The notes under the pieces were generated by a model. It did no database searches. It saw only the letters and a list, made by a program, of their open reading frames with translations, and had not been told where the DNA came from. A DNA stretch of 52,643 nt from Circinella minor (taxonomy: Eukaryota; Mucoromycota; Mucoromycetes; Mucorales; Lichtheimiaceae), in NCBI GenBank assembly GCA_016758965.1, contig JAEPRB010000263.1, positions 1 through 52,643 on the forward strand, read 5' to 3'. This document shows positions 22,224 to 34,200 of the stretch, in pieces (the first letter of the stretch is position 1; the number at the start of each line of letters is the position of its first letter). The position numbers and the translations under genes are program-made.

Positions 22224-25200
22224 AACACCTAAAGCTTATATGTATACAGTCCTATTTGTTAATTTCCCTTTTTTTTTCTAATAAAAAATGATATCCTGTC
22301 TTATTAGTCGGTACGACTAGAAGTATTACCCAGAAATATTATAAAACTTGTACAAGTTCTAGCGTGTAATATAAAATAAAGGAATATAAATGATTATATC
22401 TGACGAAAAATAAAATAAAAAGAAGAACACAATACTTTTTTTTTCATAAATATACATATATATATATATAAAAGAAAACCGCAGGTTTTCATGCTGACAT
22501 TTTGAAGATGGAACGGAAAACAAAAATATAATTGAGAAATTTGCATTATTAATATGTCAATATAAAAAGATTATTGAAAAAATAAAAACCCTTTTTGTTG
22601 AGAATTTTTTTTTATTACATATTTAATTACAGGTTGATATGTTACACTTGAAAAAAAAAATCAAATAAATAATCTAGAAAATGTTTTCGGAAGAAATAAT
22701 CAATTGAATGATCACATCATAAGTTGCCATTTTTACCCAAATTATGAACCTTCTCTACCGCGGCAGTATACAAAATAAATCACCCCTCAGGCGAGGATCA
22801 TGACTTTATTTTTGATATCTTAATATGTACTTATGATGAAAATAGTCATAAGTGGATATGAAATTCTTTTATATCTTATCTAACAGAATCATTAGCCTAT
22901 TCGTTTTTTTCTCCCAAGAAATAAAAGCATAGAGTGAGTAATATATAAATAAAAAAAAAAAAAACTAGTCAATTTTCGGGTAAAATTATTTCTGCACTGT
23001 GTAGCAAAAAGGAAAAACAAAGGGGGGGGGCCTAAAACTTGGATCCTATATCATGGTAAATAAAATACAAGTAGTTTATGATTGATATTCAGTTATTTTT
23101 TCAAAATACAAGCTCAAAATAAATATTTATGCTTTTGTGAAAAAATTAAATTATAAAAATAAAGTCAAGAGTTATAATACAGTATAAGAAGTAGACTATA
23201 TTATTTTATTTCATTATGAGGAGTGTTTAGTTTTATAATGTCATTATTCAGCGGAAAAGAAGTTCACCGTATATTAAACAGTGAGAAGCTTCTTTTTTTA
23301 TATAATCAGTTTATTGGCTTATAGTAACCAACGTTGGTAACGATAATCTTCTTTATTATTGTAGTAATATGAGTACATGTCGTAATACAGATTTTGTTTT
23401 GTTGGCCACATCTAATATACCTAAGCGTAAAACAAGTATGTATACACATGCTTCAGAATTGCACAGAAGAACATCAGGGAATTCTTCAATGAGTATATTC
23501 TCCTCAGAATTTTTAAAATCCTGTTTTTTTTTCAAGTTATCATATATTAAATGTATAGCTAGTAGGTACTATGTAATTATTCACAGTAAAATTGTTATAT
23601 AATAAGAAATGAATAATTTTACCGATTACATAACAATGACTAAAGAATCGGTGAAAATTCATTTGGCTAAAGAAAAATCAATAATTATATAATTATATAA
23701 ATGTCTTACTTCATATAGCTCTTCATATACAATTAAAATCTTTAAAGTTAGTGTTTATATTATTTGACACATTTTGTGTCGAGTTGATATTGATGATGTT
23801 TGTGGGAATAGATAATTATTACTAAATTATATAAAAGTAAGTAGTTATTTTTGTCATTTACACAAATTAAGTGTAAAGCAACAATTTTTTTTAAGTATAT
23901 TATTGAAAATTATCTTATGTCCAAAGAAAATTACACCAAGTTGAAAGAAAGAAAGTAATAGTCTATATCCTTCAATTAATATTTCCTATTATATTTTTTT
24001 ATAGGAAAATGGATAAAATTAAAAATTAGTTCGATCTGACAAAAAATGGAAATATCATTTTAAAAAGGCTATCACGTTTTCGGTTTTTTAACGAAAGAAA
24101 GGATTATTCAATGTTGATATGAATCCTTCTGCTAATATATTTTGCAAATATTTTCTTTGATCTAGCTAGCTCTATAGAAATGAGTCGGAATATTTTATAT
24201 TTATTTGTTTCCAATAAATGACATGCAAGTCATGTGTCGATGACTTTTACAAAAACACACAAATAATCCGGAACCTGATTCCGTTTGTTTATATTTTTAA
24301 TCATTGTGACACAAAATAGTGTTATCTGTTGCTATGGTAAATAAATGTTGGAATAAGAATGTAACTGTATGTGTATGCGATTAATTAATTTGATTAATTT
24401 ACAAAAAGGTCAGCTTTTATTTGTGTAAAATGTGGATTATAAAGCTCTAAAAAAATTATTATACAATCAATCATACAGAGTTGTTGGTACGAGATTTGGA
24501 AGAATACGAATAATAATTTTATGTTATAAAAATGTAGACAGTATAGTATTATTATTTTTATTATGGTGAAATATTTGCTGGATCATGTGTAATTGAGTAT
24601 ATGTTCGATGCTTGTCATTATGACATCTTTCATATTACTCTTATTAGTGGGGACTAAAAACAAAACCGTATATCTATTGCATACGATTAATTGATATACT
24701 AGACATGTTTTATATATATTTAGTACGTAGAGAACAAGTACATTTATCAGTATATTTCTTTTTTTTTTCTGTTTGACCTTTTACGACAGTAAAATGCTAA
24801 GAACAATAATAGCATTAACTCCATGATAAATTTACTTATAGTCATCTCATTCTATATTGTGAAACGCGGAAAAAAGTATTTTTTATGTTGGCTACGAGTG
24901 ATAGATATTGAAAACAATATTCTAGATAGATAATCATTCGGATACTAATACTGTTATTATTATTATTGTTATTATTATTGTTATTATTATTGTTATCTTC
25001 GGTCATATTATGTGAAATGCGACTTTGTTAGTTTTTGGATGATGTATACTAAGGAGGAAAATTATCTTTCTAAAAAGATTTTCCATCATCTTCTATAATA
25101 ATAAATAATAATAATAGTAATAGCTAATTTTTACATGAGGAATAGAAGATATCATTATATTATTTGGTATTTCCCACATAAATACATACTATTTATAGTT

Positions 25201-26043
25201 GTAATAATGGATAATATGAGTTATTTTAATAATAAATTTCTACTAGATGAACAATCAATACTTGAAAAAAAAAGAAAAGATAGCAGTTTCTGGGATAAAG
25301 CTTAACCTATTTACGAGGGTATCATTTATAAAGTTGAATGAAAAAAAAGATACCCAATTGAAAAAATAAATAAATTTTTGATCCGGTGAGACGGAGGTAA
25401 TTATGACTTTTTATGGTAGCCTATCCGTTTTGTCTGTACGATTTCCACGCTTTGACTCCTAATATAATAATAATAATAAAAAGAAAAAAAAAAGAATCAA
25501 AAAGAAGTTTTTATACTTCATTTTCCCCACACCTGAGCTGAGAAAAATAATTCTCTTTAGTGATGCAAAGTTTCACAAGAAGCCTTAAAAAAATCAGGGG
25601 ATTAAATTACTGGGTCTATACTAACATTGACCTAACAAAAAAAAAAAAGTATTGCGCATATTTTAGTTCTAAATTTGGATACGAACCGAGTATTTTACGC
25701 TGAAAGTGTAACGTTATTTTTACATGATTATATTAAAAGTCAAAGCTTACAATCGGAAAGAAGTACAATGACTGAACTTTTTTTTGTTGGAGATTTCATA
25801 ACCTTTTCATAGCGGAAGTTTTATCCTTTGGAAAAAAACGATCCAAAGCTCCGCAAAAATATATGGGTATATTTTACTGTGCTACCCAAGGTATTTTTTT
25901 CTCTTTTGGTGTGAAGAAGTTCATTTTTTTAATACAAATAGGGTTCGTTATCTTTACTTTTTTTTCTTTTTTTTTTTTTTTCACTTCATCTTTCTTTCAC
26001 TTATTATACTACACGAAAAAAAACAACAATACAGTAACGAATC
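22224..26043. other. 3.8 kb gene-poor AT-rich region
   Basis: No family-recognisable reading frame or RNA gene was seen. There are perfect palindromes such as ACTTGTACAAGT (near 22348) and ACCAACGTTGGT (near 23325), a split inverted repeat TATGTAAT/GTAAAATT (about 23569-23633), and a TTG/TTA microsatellite near 24955-25000. A 77-codon frame at 23369-23602 (MSTCRNTDFVLLATSNIPKR) is unassigned and may be chance or a relic. The right end is the promoter region of the allantoicase fusion. Confidence 0.4.
25821..25952. promoter_or_regulatory. Candidate GATA-factor sites upstream of allantoicase fusion
   Basis: Two minus-strand GATAA cores (TTATC at 25821-25825 and 25948-25952) lie 219 and 92 bp upstream of the ATG. 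Allantoin genes in fungi are commonly under GATA-type nitrogen regulators. GATAA is common in AT-rich DNA, so chance occurrence is quite possible. Confidence 0.25.
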
Positions 26044-27861
26044 ATGGTTTACAAGCGAATTGAATACGAAGATCTTAAGGCCAACCTCGGTCAATACGTT
26101 GGTAAGAATAAAAAATAAATAAATAAATAAAGAGAAATCAAAAAAAGCATAATAATTATGCCTTGTTGAAAAAGAAAAATATTTATCAAAATAATAAATA
26201 AGTTTTGCTAATTTCTTGCTTTTTTTTTTGTGATGCGGGGATGCTTTTTTTTTAATGTAGATCTTGCTACTTCAGCTATGGGAGGAAGCATTGTTGCTGT
26301 TACCGACGAGTTTTTCGCACCAGCAACTCGGATGATCAGTCCTACACCTGCTTTACATGCTCCGGGCAAACATTGTGAAACAGGTCATTGGATGGACGGT
26401 TGGGAAACAAAGCGTCATAACCGTAGTTACGATTGGTGTATCGTTAAACTTGGAGTTTCTGGATCAATTCGTGGATTTGATATTGACACTAGCTGGTTCA
26501 CTGGTAATCAAGCTCCTGCTGCTTCTGTAGATGCCGCTTTTATTCCTGAAGGCGGTAACATTGACGATGCTCAATGGGTTGAAATTTTACCCCGTGTTGA
26601 TTTACCTCCCACGTGCCACAACGTTTTTGTTTTGGAAAAGGAAACTGCTGTCTATACTCATGTTCGAATTAACAATCACCCTGATGGTGGTATTGCTCGT
26701 TTCCGTGTTTATGGCCAAGTTACTCCTCAATGGTCCCAAAATATCAAGTAAGAAATTTTTATTTATATATGTATTATGGTACCTTTTATAAAAATATAGC
26801 TCATTCATTAATATAATAATAGTGAGGTTGTGGATTTGGCATTTGTGGGAAATGGTGGTCGCGTGGTTTATGCTACGAACGAACATTATGCTCCCGCTAA
26901 CAATGTCTTGTTACCTGGCAACGGTGAAAATGCAGATGATGGATGGCAAACCAAGCGTTCCCGTATACCTGGACATAGCGACCAGATTGTAATCAAGTTG
27001 GGAGACAAAGGTCACATTTTCAAAATTGAACTCGATACCACTCATTTCAAGGGCAACTATCCTGACAAGTTTAAGGTTGAGGGCACTAACACCAATAATG
27101 AAATTCCATCCAACGATGCTGAATGGACCACTATTCTTACTCCTTCCTCTACTGGTCCTCATAGCCAATTCTATTTTGACGCAATCCATCATGACCAAGT
27201 CTATTCTCATGCTCGTGTCAGCATTATTCCTGATGGTGGTTTCAAGCGTGTTCGTTTATATGGTATTCGTCAAGGGGGTCAAATTCCTTCTTTACCACTT
27301 TCTAACTTCCCTTTCAGTTCCATTATTGCTGAGCCATTGACAGCTGAAAAATATGCACCTTTTGGTGAAGTTATTGAAGCGCGTCAAACCAATAAAGTGA
27401 CGAGTGCTAACCAAGGTACTGCCTCAAAACATCATCATGTCGCCAAAGTCACCAATGCTTTCCCTAATAATAGTGGCAAGGTCAATTTGTGTGTTTTCCG
27501 TAGCGCTCCTACAAAGCAATTGCCATTTGTTGTCAAGATGTTTGAAAGACATCCTTATTCCAGTCAACAATTCATACCCATGACTCATGGACAAACCCGT
27601 GGTTATTTAGTCGTTGTTTGTTTGAACAAAGAAGATGGTTCACCTGATTTATCTACTATTCGTGCCTTTGTTGCTTCTCCTACTCAAGGTATTAGTTACA
27701 GACAAGGTGTTTGGCATCATCCTATGGTTACCCTTGATGGTGTAACTGATTTTGCTTGTTTGGTTCATGAAAATGATGTTGATAATGATAATTGTCAAGA
27801 AGCCTATGTTGATAAAGTTATTGTTCATGTACCTGGTTTCCATGGTAATGCCAAAATCTAA
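26044..27861 (+). CDS. Bifunctional allantoicase - ureidoglycolate lyase fusion
   Basis: A 527-aa protein from three exons (26044-26101, 26261-26747, 26823-27861), frame intact. Residues 20-180 and 183-345 are the two tandem allantoicase domains, which cut allantoate to ureidoglycolate and urea. Paired motifs are SAMGGSIVAVTDEFFAPATR / VGNGGRVVYATNEHYAPANN, GWETKRHN / GWQTKRSR, and NNHPDGGIARFRVYG / SIIPDGGFKRVRLYG. From about residue 350 a ureidoglycolate lyase domain follows (IIAEPLTAEKYAPFGEVIE, QFIPMTHGQTRGYLVVV, YRQGVWHHPMVTL, DCQ-type acidic tail), which would cleave ureidoglycolate to glyoxylate and urea. In baker's yeast these are separate genes, DAL2 and DAL3. The linker is short (about 10 residues) with no intron or stop between domains, so the fusion is real in this sequence. 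The cytosolic or peroxisomal location is not visible. Confidence 0.93.
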
Positions 27862-28150
27862 TCTATTATACAATATACATACACATATATATATATAGAA
27901 ACCTCAATTTTCCTCCATTCAACTTCCCCCACTCGTAACCTTATGTAAAACCATCCATTCCTTTTTCTCTTTTTGTACTTGTATAAAAGCAATTTTTTTG
28001 TAAAAAAATAATCCATACTAGAAAAAAGGAAACAAAATTCATAATAAAATTTGTGTTGTTATTATTCTTTTTATTCTTTTTTTTTTTCTGTCTTGTAAAT
28101 ACTTTTTTTTCCTTTCTTCTTTTTTTAATAATAATAATAATAATAATAAT

Positions 28151-29054
28151 ATGGCAATCATAACTGAAGCTGATAATGAAGATATTCAAGTTCAAGAAAA
28201 ACAAATTAAAAATAATGAAAAATCATCTGTTGTCGAGATCGAGCCTAAAAAGGAACACGTAGAAGAGGAGAAAGACGCTGACGAGGACGGTGATGTATTT
28301 TATGAAAGTGTAGATTATACATCAGAAGAATTAGAGGTAATAAAAAAAAGAATACTTTTTTTTTTTTTTTCAATCCATTCTAATAAATGATAAATAGAAT
28401 TTAATTTCAGAAGCAAGAGAATATAAAAAAAAGGGAAATGGTCACTTTGCTCATGGAGATTTTGAAAAAGCCATTCCAGAATATGAACAAGCTTTAACTA
28501 TTTGTCCAATAACGGCACCTAAAGAAAGAGCAATTTATTTTGGAAATATTGCTGCTTGTCATTTAAAGTTGGTAAGTTAAAAAAAAAAAACAAATAAAAA
28601 CAAAGAAAAGTTATATACTTTTTTTTTTTTTTTTTTTTTTTTTCGTTCCATTCTAATTGATCATTTTTTATAGGAAAAATACAAGGAAGCAAGAGATATG
28701 GCAACAAATGCATTAGAACTGGATTCTAGTTACACTAAAGTCTTATTACGACGAGCTCAAGCCAATGAGAAATTAGCTACTTATACATCATTATCAGATG
28801 CATTGAAAGATTATGAAACTCTTGACAAACAACCTGATCTTGACAATTATACCAAACGTGAATGCGTTCGAGCTAAACAAAGATTACCTAGTATGATCAA
28901 GGAACAAATGGAAAAGGAAAAAGAAGAAATGATGGGGAAGTTAAAAGATTTGGGGAATACTTTACTTGGCAAATTTGGATTATCTACTGATAACTTTCAG
29001 TTTCAGCAGGACCCTTCAAGTGGTGGATATAGTGTCAACTTTGTGAATAAATGA
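28151..29054 (+). CDS. TTC1-like tetratricopeptide co-chaperone
   Basis: A 246-aa protein from exons 28151-28336, 28398-28571 and 28674-29054, all phase 0. The N-terminus is acidic and disordered. Three TPR units follow: AREYKKKGNGHFAHGDFEKA, AIYFGNIAACHLKLEKYKEA, SYTKVLLRRAQANEKLATYT. The C-terminal segment MMGKLKDLGNTLLGKFGLST and the closing SSGGYSVNFVNK are the hallmark of TTC1 (TPR protein 1), an adaptor of Hsp70/Hsp90 and G proteins in animals. The second exon could also begin at a TTTCAG 19 nt downstream, but only the AATAG acceptor at 28397 keeps the frame. Ortholog role in fungi is not established. Confidence 0.9.
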
Positions 29055-30548
29055 TCTACCTATATTTTTATGATCGGCTAAACCTTTTTTTTTTCAAAAA
29101 GAATCGGAGAGAGGAAAAAAAAAAAGAAATTATGGGGGGGAATGGAAGATGAAATGTTTCAGTTTGTACCGGAACCGGAATAGCGAATTAGATCCTAACA
29201 AGTTTTTTTTTTTTTTTTTTTTTTTTCGGTTGGGTTTTTCGGTTGGGTTGGGAGTATATTGTTATTTGATAAGGAAGGAAAAGAAATAAAGATGATGGAT
29301 GGTTTACTTAACTCAAAAACTGGTTTGAATTCGTTTAACCCCCATTAACTCGCTTTTGTTCAAAGAAGAACTTTTTATCTAGATTCGATGAAATCTATGT
29401 CATATTATTATATTTTCTACCTAATAACTTCTTTTTAAACCAACAATGTAAATCTATTATGCACGATTTTCCCGTGTTACCCTATTTTATATGCAAAAAT
29501 AAATAAATAAATAAATATATTGCGCGTTATTTATTACTTATCAGCCCAGTTAGAATTTTTATTTTACTTCAACATTATATTTCACTGTGGGGGGGGATTG
29601 TGACGGAATATAATATATGTGGTTTTTTTATCCTCATTATTTTAGTATCACATAACTAGTCAATAATGTATTGTTTATTTATTTACACATTCTTCTTTAT
29701 CTTACTTTTGTTTTGACATAAATGAGGCGTTTTTATGTTATATATTTTAATTATGTAAAAAGATAAAAAGACTATCCATTTTAAGCAACTCAGTTGTCAA
29801 TTGTTCAAGTCCGTTTCATTCAAATATATAACGCAGTGTATTATCCTATTGATCTATCCAGTATAGTCTTATTAAACAATATAGAAAATGAAGTAGTGAT
29901 CGATGTAAATTATAATTATGTTATATTGATATATTATGATGATCTCATATAGTGAATTTTAAACATAAATTTACAAAACATTCTTATTTTGTCATAGATA
30001 AAAGCCCTATTGTTTACTTGAATTATTTAATTCATGAGAATGATTAATAAATAACATGTTTTCCATATATAAAAAAAAAAAAATTGTGGAAAAAAGAAGA
30101 CACAAAGTTGATTATTTCTTTTAGAATAAGTCCAAAAAAAATTTAACCCCATTTCTATTATATTACTTTTCCCAAAAAAAAAAATTGAAGTAACACAGTT
30201 CTATATGTATACAATACATATCAAAGCCAATCAAGGAAATAAATTTGACGTTTTGGGTAAAAGAAATATATATATATATATATATCAGTTTTATAACATT
30301 TCATCTTTTTGCTATGAATACCGTCATTTATAATATCTTCTAGAATTTAACTTGATTATTCCAGAATAGTAAAAGGATCGTTCCTTATCAATTTTTAGTA
30401 GTTGTGTAAAAGAAAGGGGGGGGGAAGGTAAAGAAGAGAAAAAAGGTGAAACTCTAAAATTTTTGTTTCCCTCTCAATTCAATGGGGTGAAAATAGAAAG
30501 TTTGGCATTGGGCATTGGGCACACCAATTGGGTTAACAACTTGTTCAC

Positions 30549-30571
30549 CGCATTTTTGGGGCAAAAATGCG
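30549..30571. repeat. Perfect 10-bp hairpin with GGG loop
   Basis: CGCATTTTTG and CAAAAATGCG are exact inverted copies separated by GGG. It lies about 715 bp upstream of the FAS ATG. It could be a cruciform, a dimeric protein site or an element end; its role is unknown. Confidence 0.6.
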
Positions 30572-30676
30572 ATTCATTTATAGCACAGATATAGAGCGAA
30601 AAAACCAAGGGCTAATGTAAAACATATATTTAGGTCTCCGACCCCATTTGCCCCGACAAATATGGCAGGTAGCGTT

Positions 30677-30708
30677 GGGCGAATGGGGGAAACGGGGGGG
30701 GGGAGTTG
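30677..30708 (+). other. G-run cluster, possible G-quadruplex
   Basis: GGG (30677), GGGGG (30685) and a run of ten G (30694-30703) lie within 30 bp, with a further GG. The ten-G run can supply two tracts, so a four-stranded fold on the + strand is possible. Located about 580 bp before FAS. Confidence 0.4.
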
Positions 30709-31227
30709 GATGAAATAGGGCGAAACAAGGGATTATTATTTTTTTTTTGAAAGCAAGAAAAAGGGTCTGTCAAAATAATTTTTTTTTTCTTTTTTCTTTT
30801 ATCTCTTTTCCTTGTATCTTAACTTTTTATTTTTTTTTTTTTTTTTGTTGGGGGAAGAAAAAAAAAATAAGTTTAAAGGAAATTATAATCCAAGGGCAAA
30901 CAACTTTTTTATTTCTCTTGTGTCGTCTTTTTTGTATTTTTTTTTGGTTTCTTTTCATTCATCTCTTTTCTTTTTTTTTTTTTTGTACTTCTTTTATATT
31001 GCATAATACTTCTTTTTTTATATTACCTTTTATATTCTTCTTCTTCTCTATTGCAAATAAGAAATAAGGTAAGATCACATTTATCTGTTCAAATTTTTCT
31101 TATTTGATAATAAATTATTTGTATTTGAAAAACTAACAATATGTGTGTGTGTGGGGGGGATGAAATATATAGCATTCACATCATCCGCACATAACTCTTT
31201 TTTTCTCATTATCAAAAAAAAAAACTG

Positions 31228-31236
31228 TTATATATA
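31228..31236 (+). promoter_or_regulatory. TATA-like box of FAS
   Basis: TTATATATA lies 50 bp upstream of the FAS ATG. It is the best TATA candidate before the gene, but no transcription start can be seen. Confidence 0.35.
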
Positions 31237-31285
31237 CAAAACTACTCCAATTTAAATTCAACTCATCCAGAAATATATTATCATT

Positions 31286-34200
31286 ATGAGCCATCAACAA
31301 GTCTTGCGTCCTCTTTCTGTCAAGCAAAATAAAACTGAGGTTTCAATCCTCGTTCCTGCCGATATCTGGGTCTCGGCTGAACAGTTAAAAGAAGAGTTTC
31401 CTGTGAACACAGAAGAAGAAATTGAAGAAGTAACAGAAATTGAGCTTGCTGCTCGTTTCATGCATTTTGCTGCTACGAGAGCTTCCAAAGAGCCACAGTT
31501 TTTGCCTGTAGCACGGACGGCTTTTCTTGATTTCCGTAGCCAATACCTCAAGAATAATGATGTACATGCTATTACTCGTCACTTGTCATCCGAGTCACGA
31601 ACAGTCGTTATTCAAGCTTATTTTACTGCCCTTGTCGTCTTAAAAGATGATAATGTCAAGCCCCCCACAAGTGCTCTTTTTGCAGCGGCTCTTCGTGGTG
31701 ATACCAATATTTTTGCTGCCTTTGGTGGTCAAGGCAATATTGAAGAATATTTTGATGAATTGGCAGATATTTGGACTACATACCAAGATTTGGTACGTTC
31801 CTTTGTTGAACGTATGGCCATTGTTTTGGCAGAACATGCTCGTAGTTCCGAAGCAAGTGTATTTCACTCCAAGGGTTTAGATATTATTCGTTGGTTGGAT
31901 AATCCTGAATTACGTCCTGATCTTCAATACCTCGTATCCGCTCCAGTCAGTTTCCCATTGATTGGTTTGACACAACTCCTTCATTATTATGTCATGCTTA
32001 AGGTGCTTGACCGTTCTCCTGATGATATTAGACAACTTTTGGCTGGTTAGTAATTTTTTTTTTTAGTTTATAAACTAAGAACAAAGAAAATAAATAGGGA
32101 GGGGAGGAACTTTATTCGGGATGTGTAGATTTTATAATAATGATTACAAACTGACAACAATTTTTTTTTTTTTTTTTTTTTTTTTTTACATTGTAATTAA
32201 ATTGAAAAGGTTCAACGGGTCATAGTCAAGGTATCATTTCATCAGCAGTAATTTCTTCATCCACCACTGAAGAAGATTTCATTCGTAATACTGAAAAAGC
32301 ACTTGGTTTGCTTTTCTGGATCGGCACACGCGCTCAACAAGTATTCCCACCTACTACTTTGAATCCAACCATTTTGGAAGATTCTTTATCAAACAATGAA
32401 GGCAATCCAACTCCTATGCTTGCTATCACTGGTTTACGTGAAGAACAAGTTTTAAAACATTTAGATGCTACCAATGCTCATTTGGCTCCTGATCGTCAAA
32501 TCAAGGTTACTTTATTCAATGGTCCTCGTTCATTTGTTTGTACTGGTCCTCCTCAATCACTTTATGGTCTCAATCTTAGTTTACGTAAACTCAAAGCCCC
32601 GACAGGCCTGGAACAATCTCGAGTTCCTTTCTCTCAACGTAAACTCAAGTTTTCATCTCGTTTCTTGCCTATCACTGCTCCTTTCCATAGTAACTATCTT
32701 GATGAAGCTGTTGATATTTTAAAAGAAGATATCAAGCGTGGTGGTCTTGAATTTAATGTAAAGGATTTAAAGATTCCTGTTTTCGCTACTGATTCTGGTA
32801 TGTCATATTTTTTTTGATGGGGGGTGTGGATATTGAAAAAAAAAACAAAATAGAAAAAAAAAAGTCGGAGTTTTTTTTGAAAGTAATTGTTATTCTATTC
32901 TATTGCTTCTCCAACTTTTTTGGTGGTTTTTTTTTTTTTTTTTTTTTGGGTGAAATGGGGCGTTGGGGCATAAATATTAAAAAAGGTTATTGTTTTAATA
33001 CTCAATATATAATTTTTTTTTTGTGGTGTAAAAAATAAAAAAAAATAGGTAACGATTTACAATCATCCAACGATTTAACACTTGATTTGGTAACACTTAT
33101 TTGTTCAAGACCTGTCCATTGGGAAAAGGCTATTGCCCTGAATAATCTTACTCATATTGTTGATTTTGGTCCTGGCGGTGCTTCAGGTATTGGTGGCTTG
33201 ACCCATCGTAATAAGGAAGGTACTGGTGTTCAAATTTTGTTGGCTGGTGCACTTGAAGGTGGTAATCGCGATTTGTCCTACAAGGCTGATTTATTTGATT
33301 CTGATATTCGTGCCGTCACTTATTCTCAAAATTGGGCAAAGGCTTTCCAACCTAAACTTGTTAAAACAACAAGGTATATGTTTGTGAATAAATTATATTA
33401 GCGGAGACAGAAATGGATGAGGTAGCCGGAAAAAAAAACACTAAATAATTATAATGCTTTTTTGGCGTGTTTTTTTCTTTTTAACAGTAATGGTAGAATT
33501 CATGTCGATACTCGCATGTCTCGTTTATTGGGTAAGCCTCCCATGATGGTCGCTGGTATGACCCCATCCACTGTGAGTGAACACTTTGTTTCAGCTGTTA
33601 TGAACGCTGGCTATCATGTCGAATTAGCTGGTGGTGGTCATTATAACGAAAAAATGCTTCGATCCAAGGTGGATAAGATTATGGAAATGACTCGTCCTGG
33701 TGAAGGCATTACACTTAACATTTTGTTTTTGAATGTTCGTCAATGGGGTTTCCAATATCCATTGATTCAAGTGATGCGTAAAGAAGGTTTACCTATGGAA
33801 GGTGTTTGTGTAGCAGCTGGTGTTCCTTCCTTGGATGTTGCCAATGAAGTGATTACTAACCTTCAAGCATCGGGCATTCGTCACATTGCTTTCAAGCCAG
33901 GCAGCATTGATACTATTCGTCAGGTAACGTATCACAAATGAACTTTTTTTTTTATGCGATCAATCCCAATACATAATGAAAATATGTAAAAGAAAAAAAA
34001 AAGTACATTGTGTGTAACAATTTTTTTTTTAATTCTCCTCCGCTGTAAATTTTCATATGATTATTATTCTATATAGGTTGTTTCAATCGCTGCTGCTAAT
34101 CCTACTATGCCCATTATTATGGAATGGACTGGTGGTCGTGCTGGTGGTCATCACAGTTTTGAAGATTTCCATCAACCTATTTTGGAAACTTATGCTTCCA

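Larger units (their letters stand above)
29055..31285. other. 2.2 kb upstream of FAS, regulatory region likely
   Basis: No gene recognised. The segment 30500-30720 is richer in G/C than the rest and holds a perfect hairpin, GGGCATT repeats and long G runs (separate entries). Near 29222 there are two copies of TTTTTCGGTTGGG. AT microsatellites occur near 30270. Long C/T-rich tracts (30780-31060) precede the FAS start, as often seen before strongly expressed fungal genes. Confidence 0.45.

Noticed and set aside
23769..24330. Element bounded by TTTTGTGTC inverted copies near 23780 and 24310
   Set aside because: The match is only about 10-11 bp with no flanking duplication; likely chance in AT-rich DNA.
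29200..29255. GGTTGGG repeats as a telomere-like tract
   Set aside because: Only two to three copies, not the TTAGGG-type unit expected in fungi.
30747..31067. Plus-strand frame of Phe/Leu-rich residues before FAS
   Set aside because: Translation of a poly-T/CT-rich promoter tract; low-complexity artefact.
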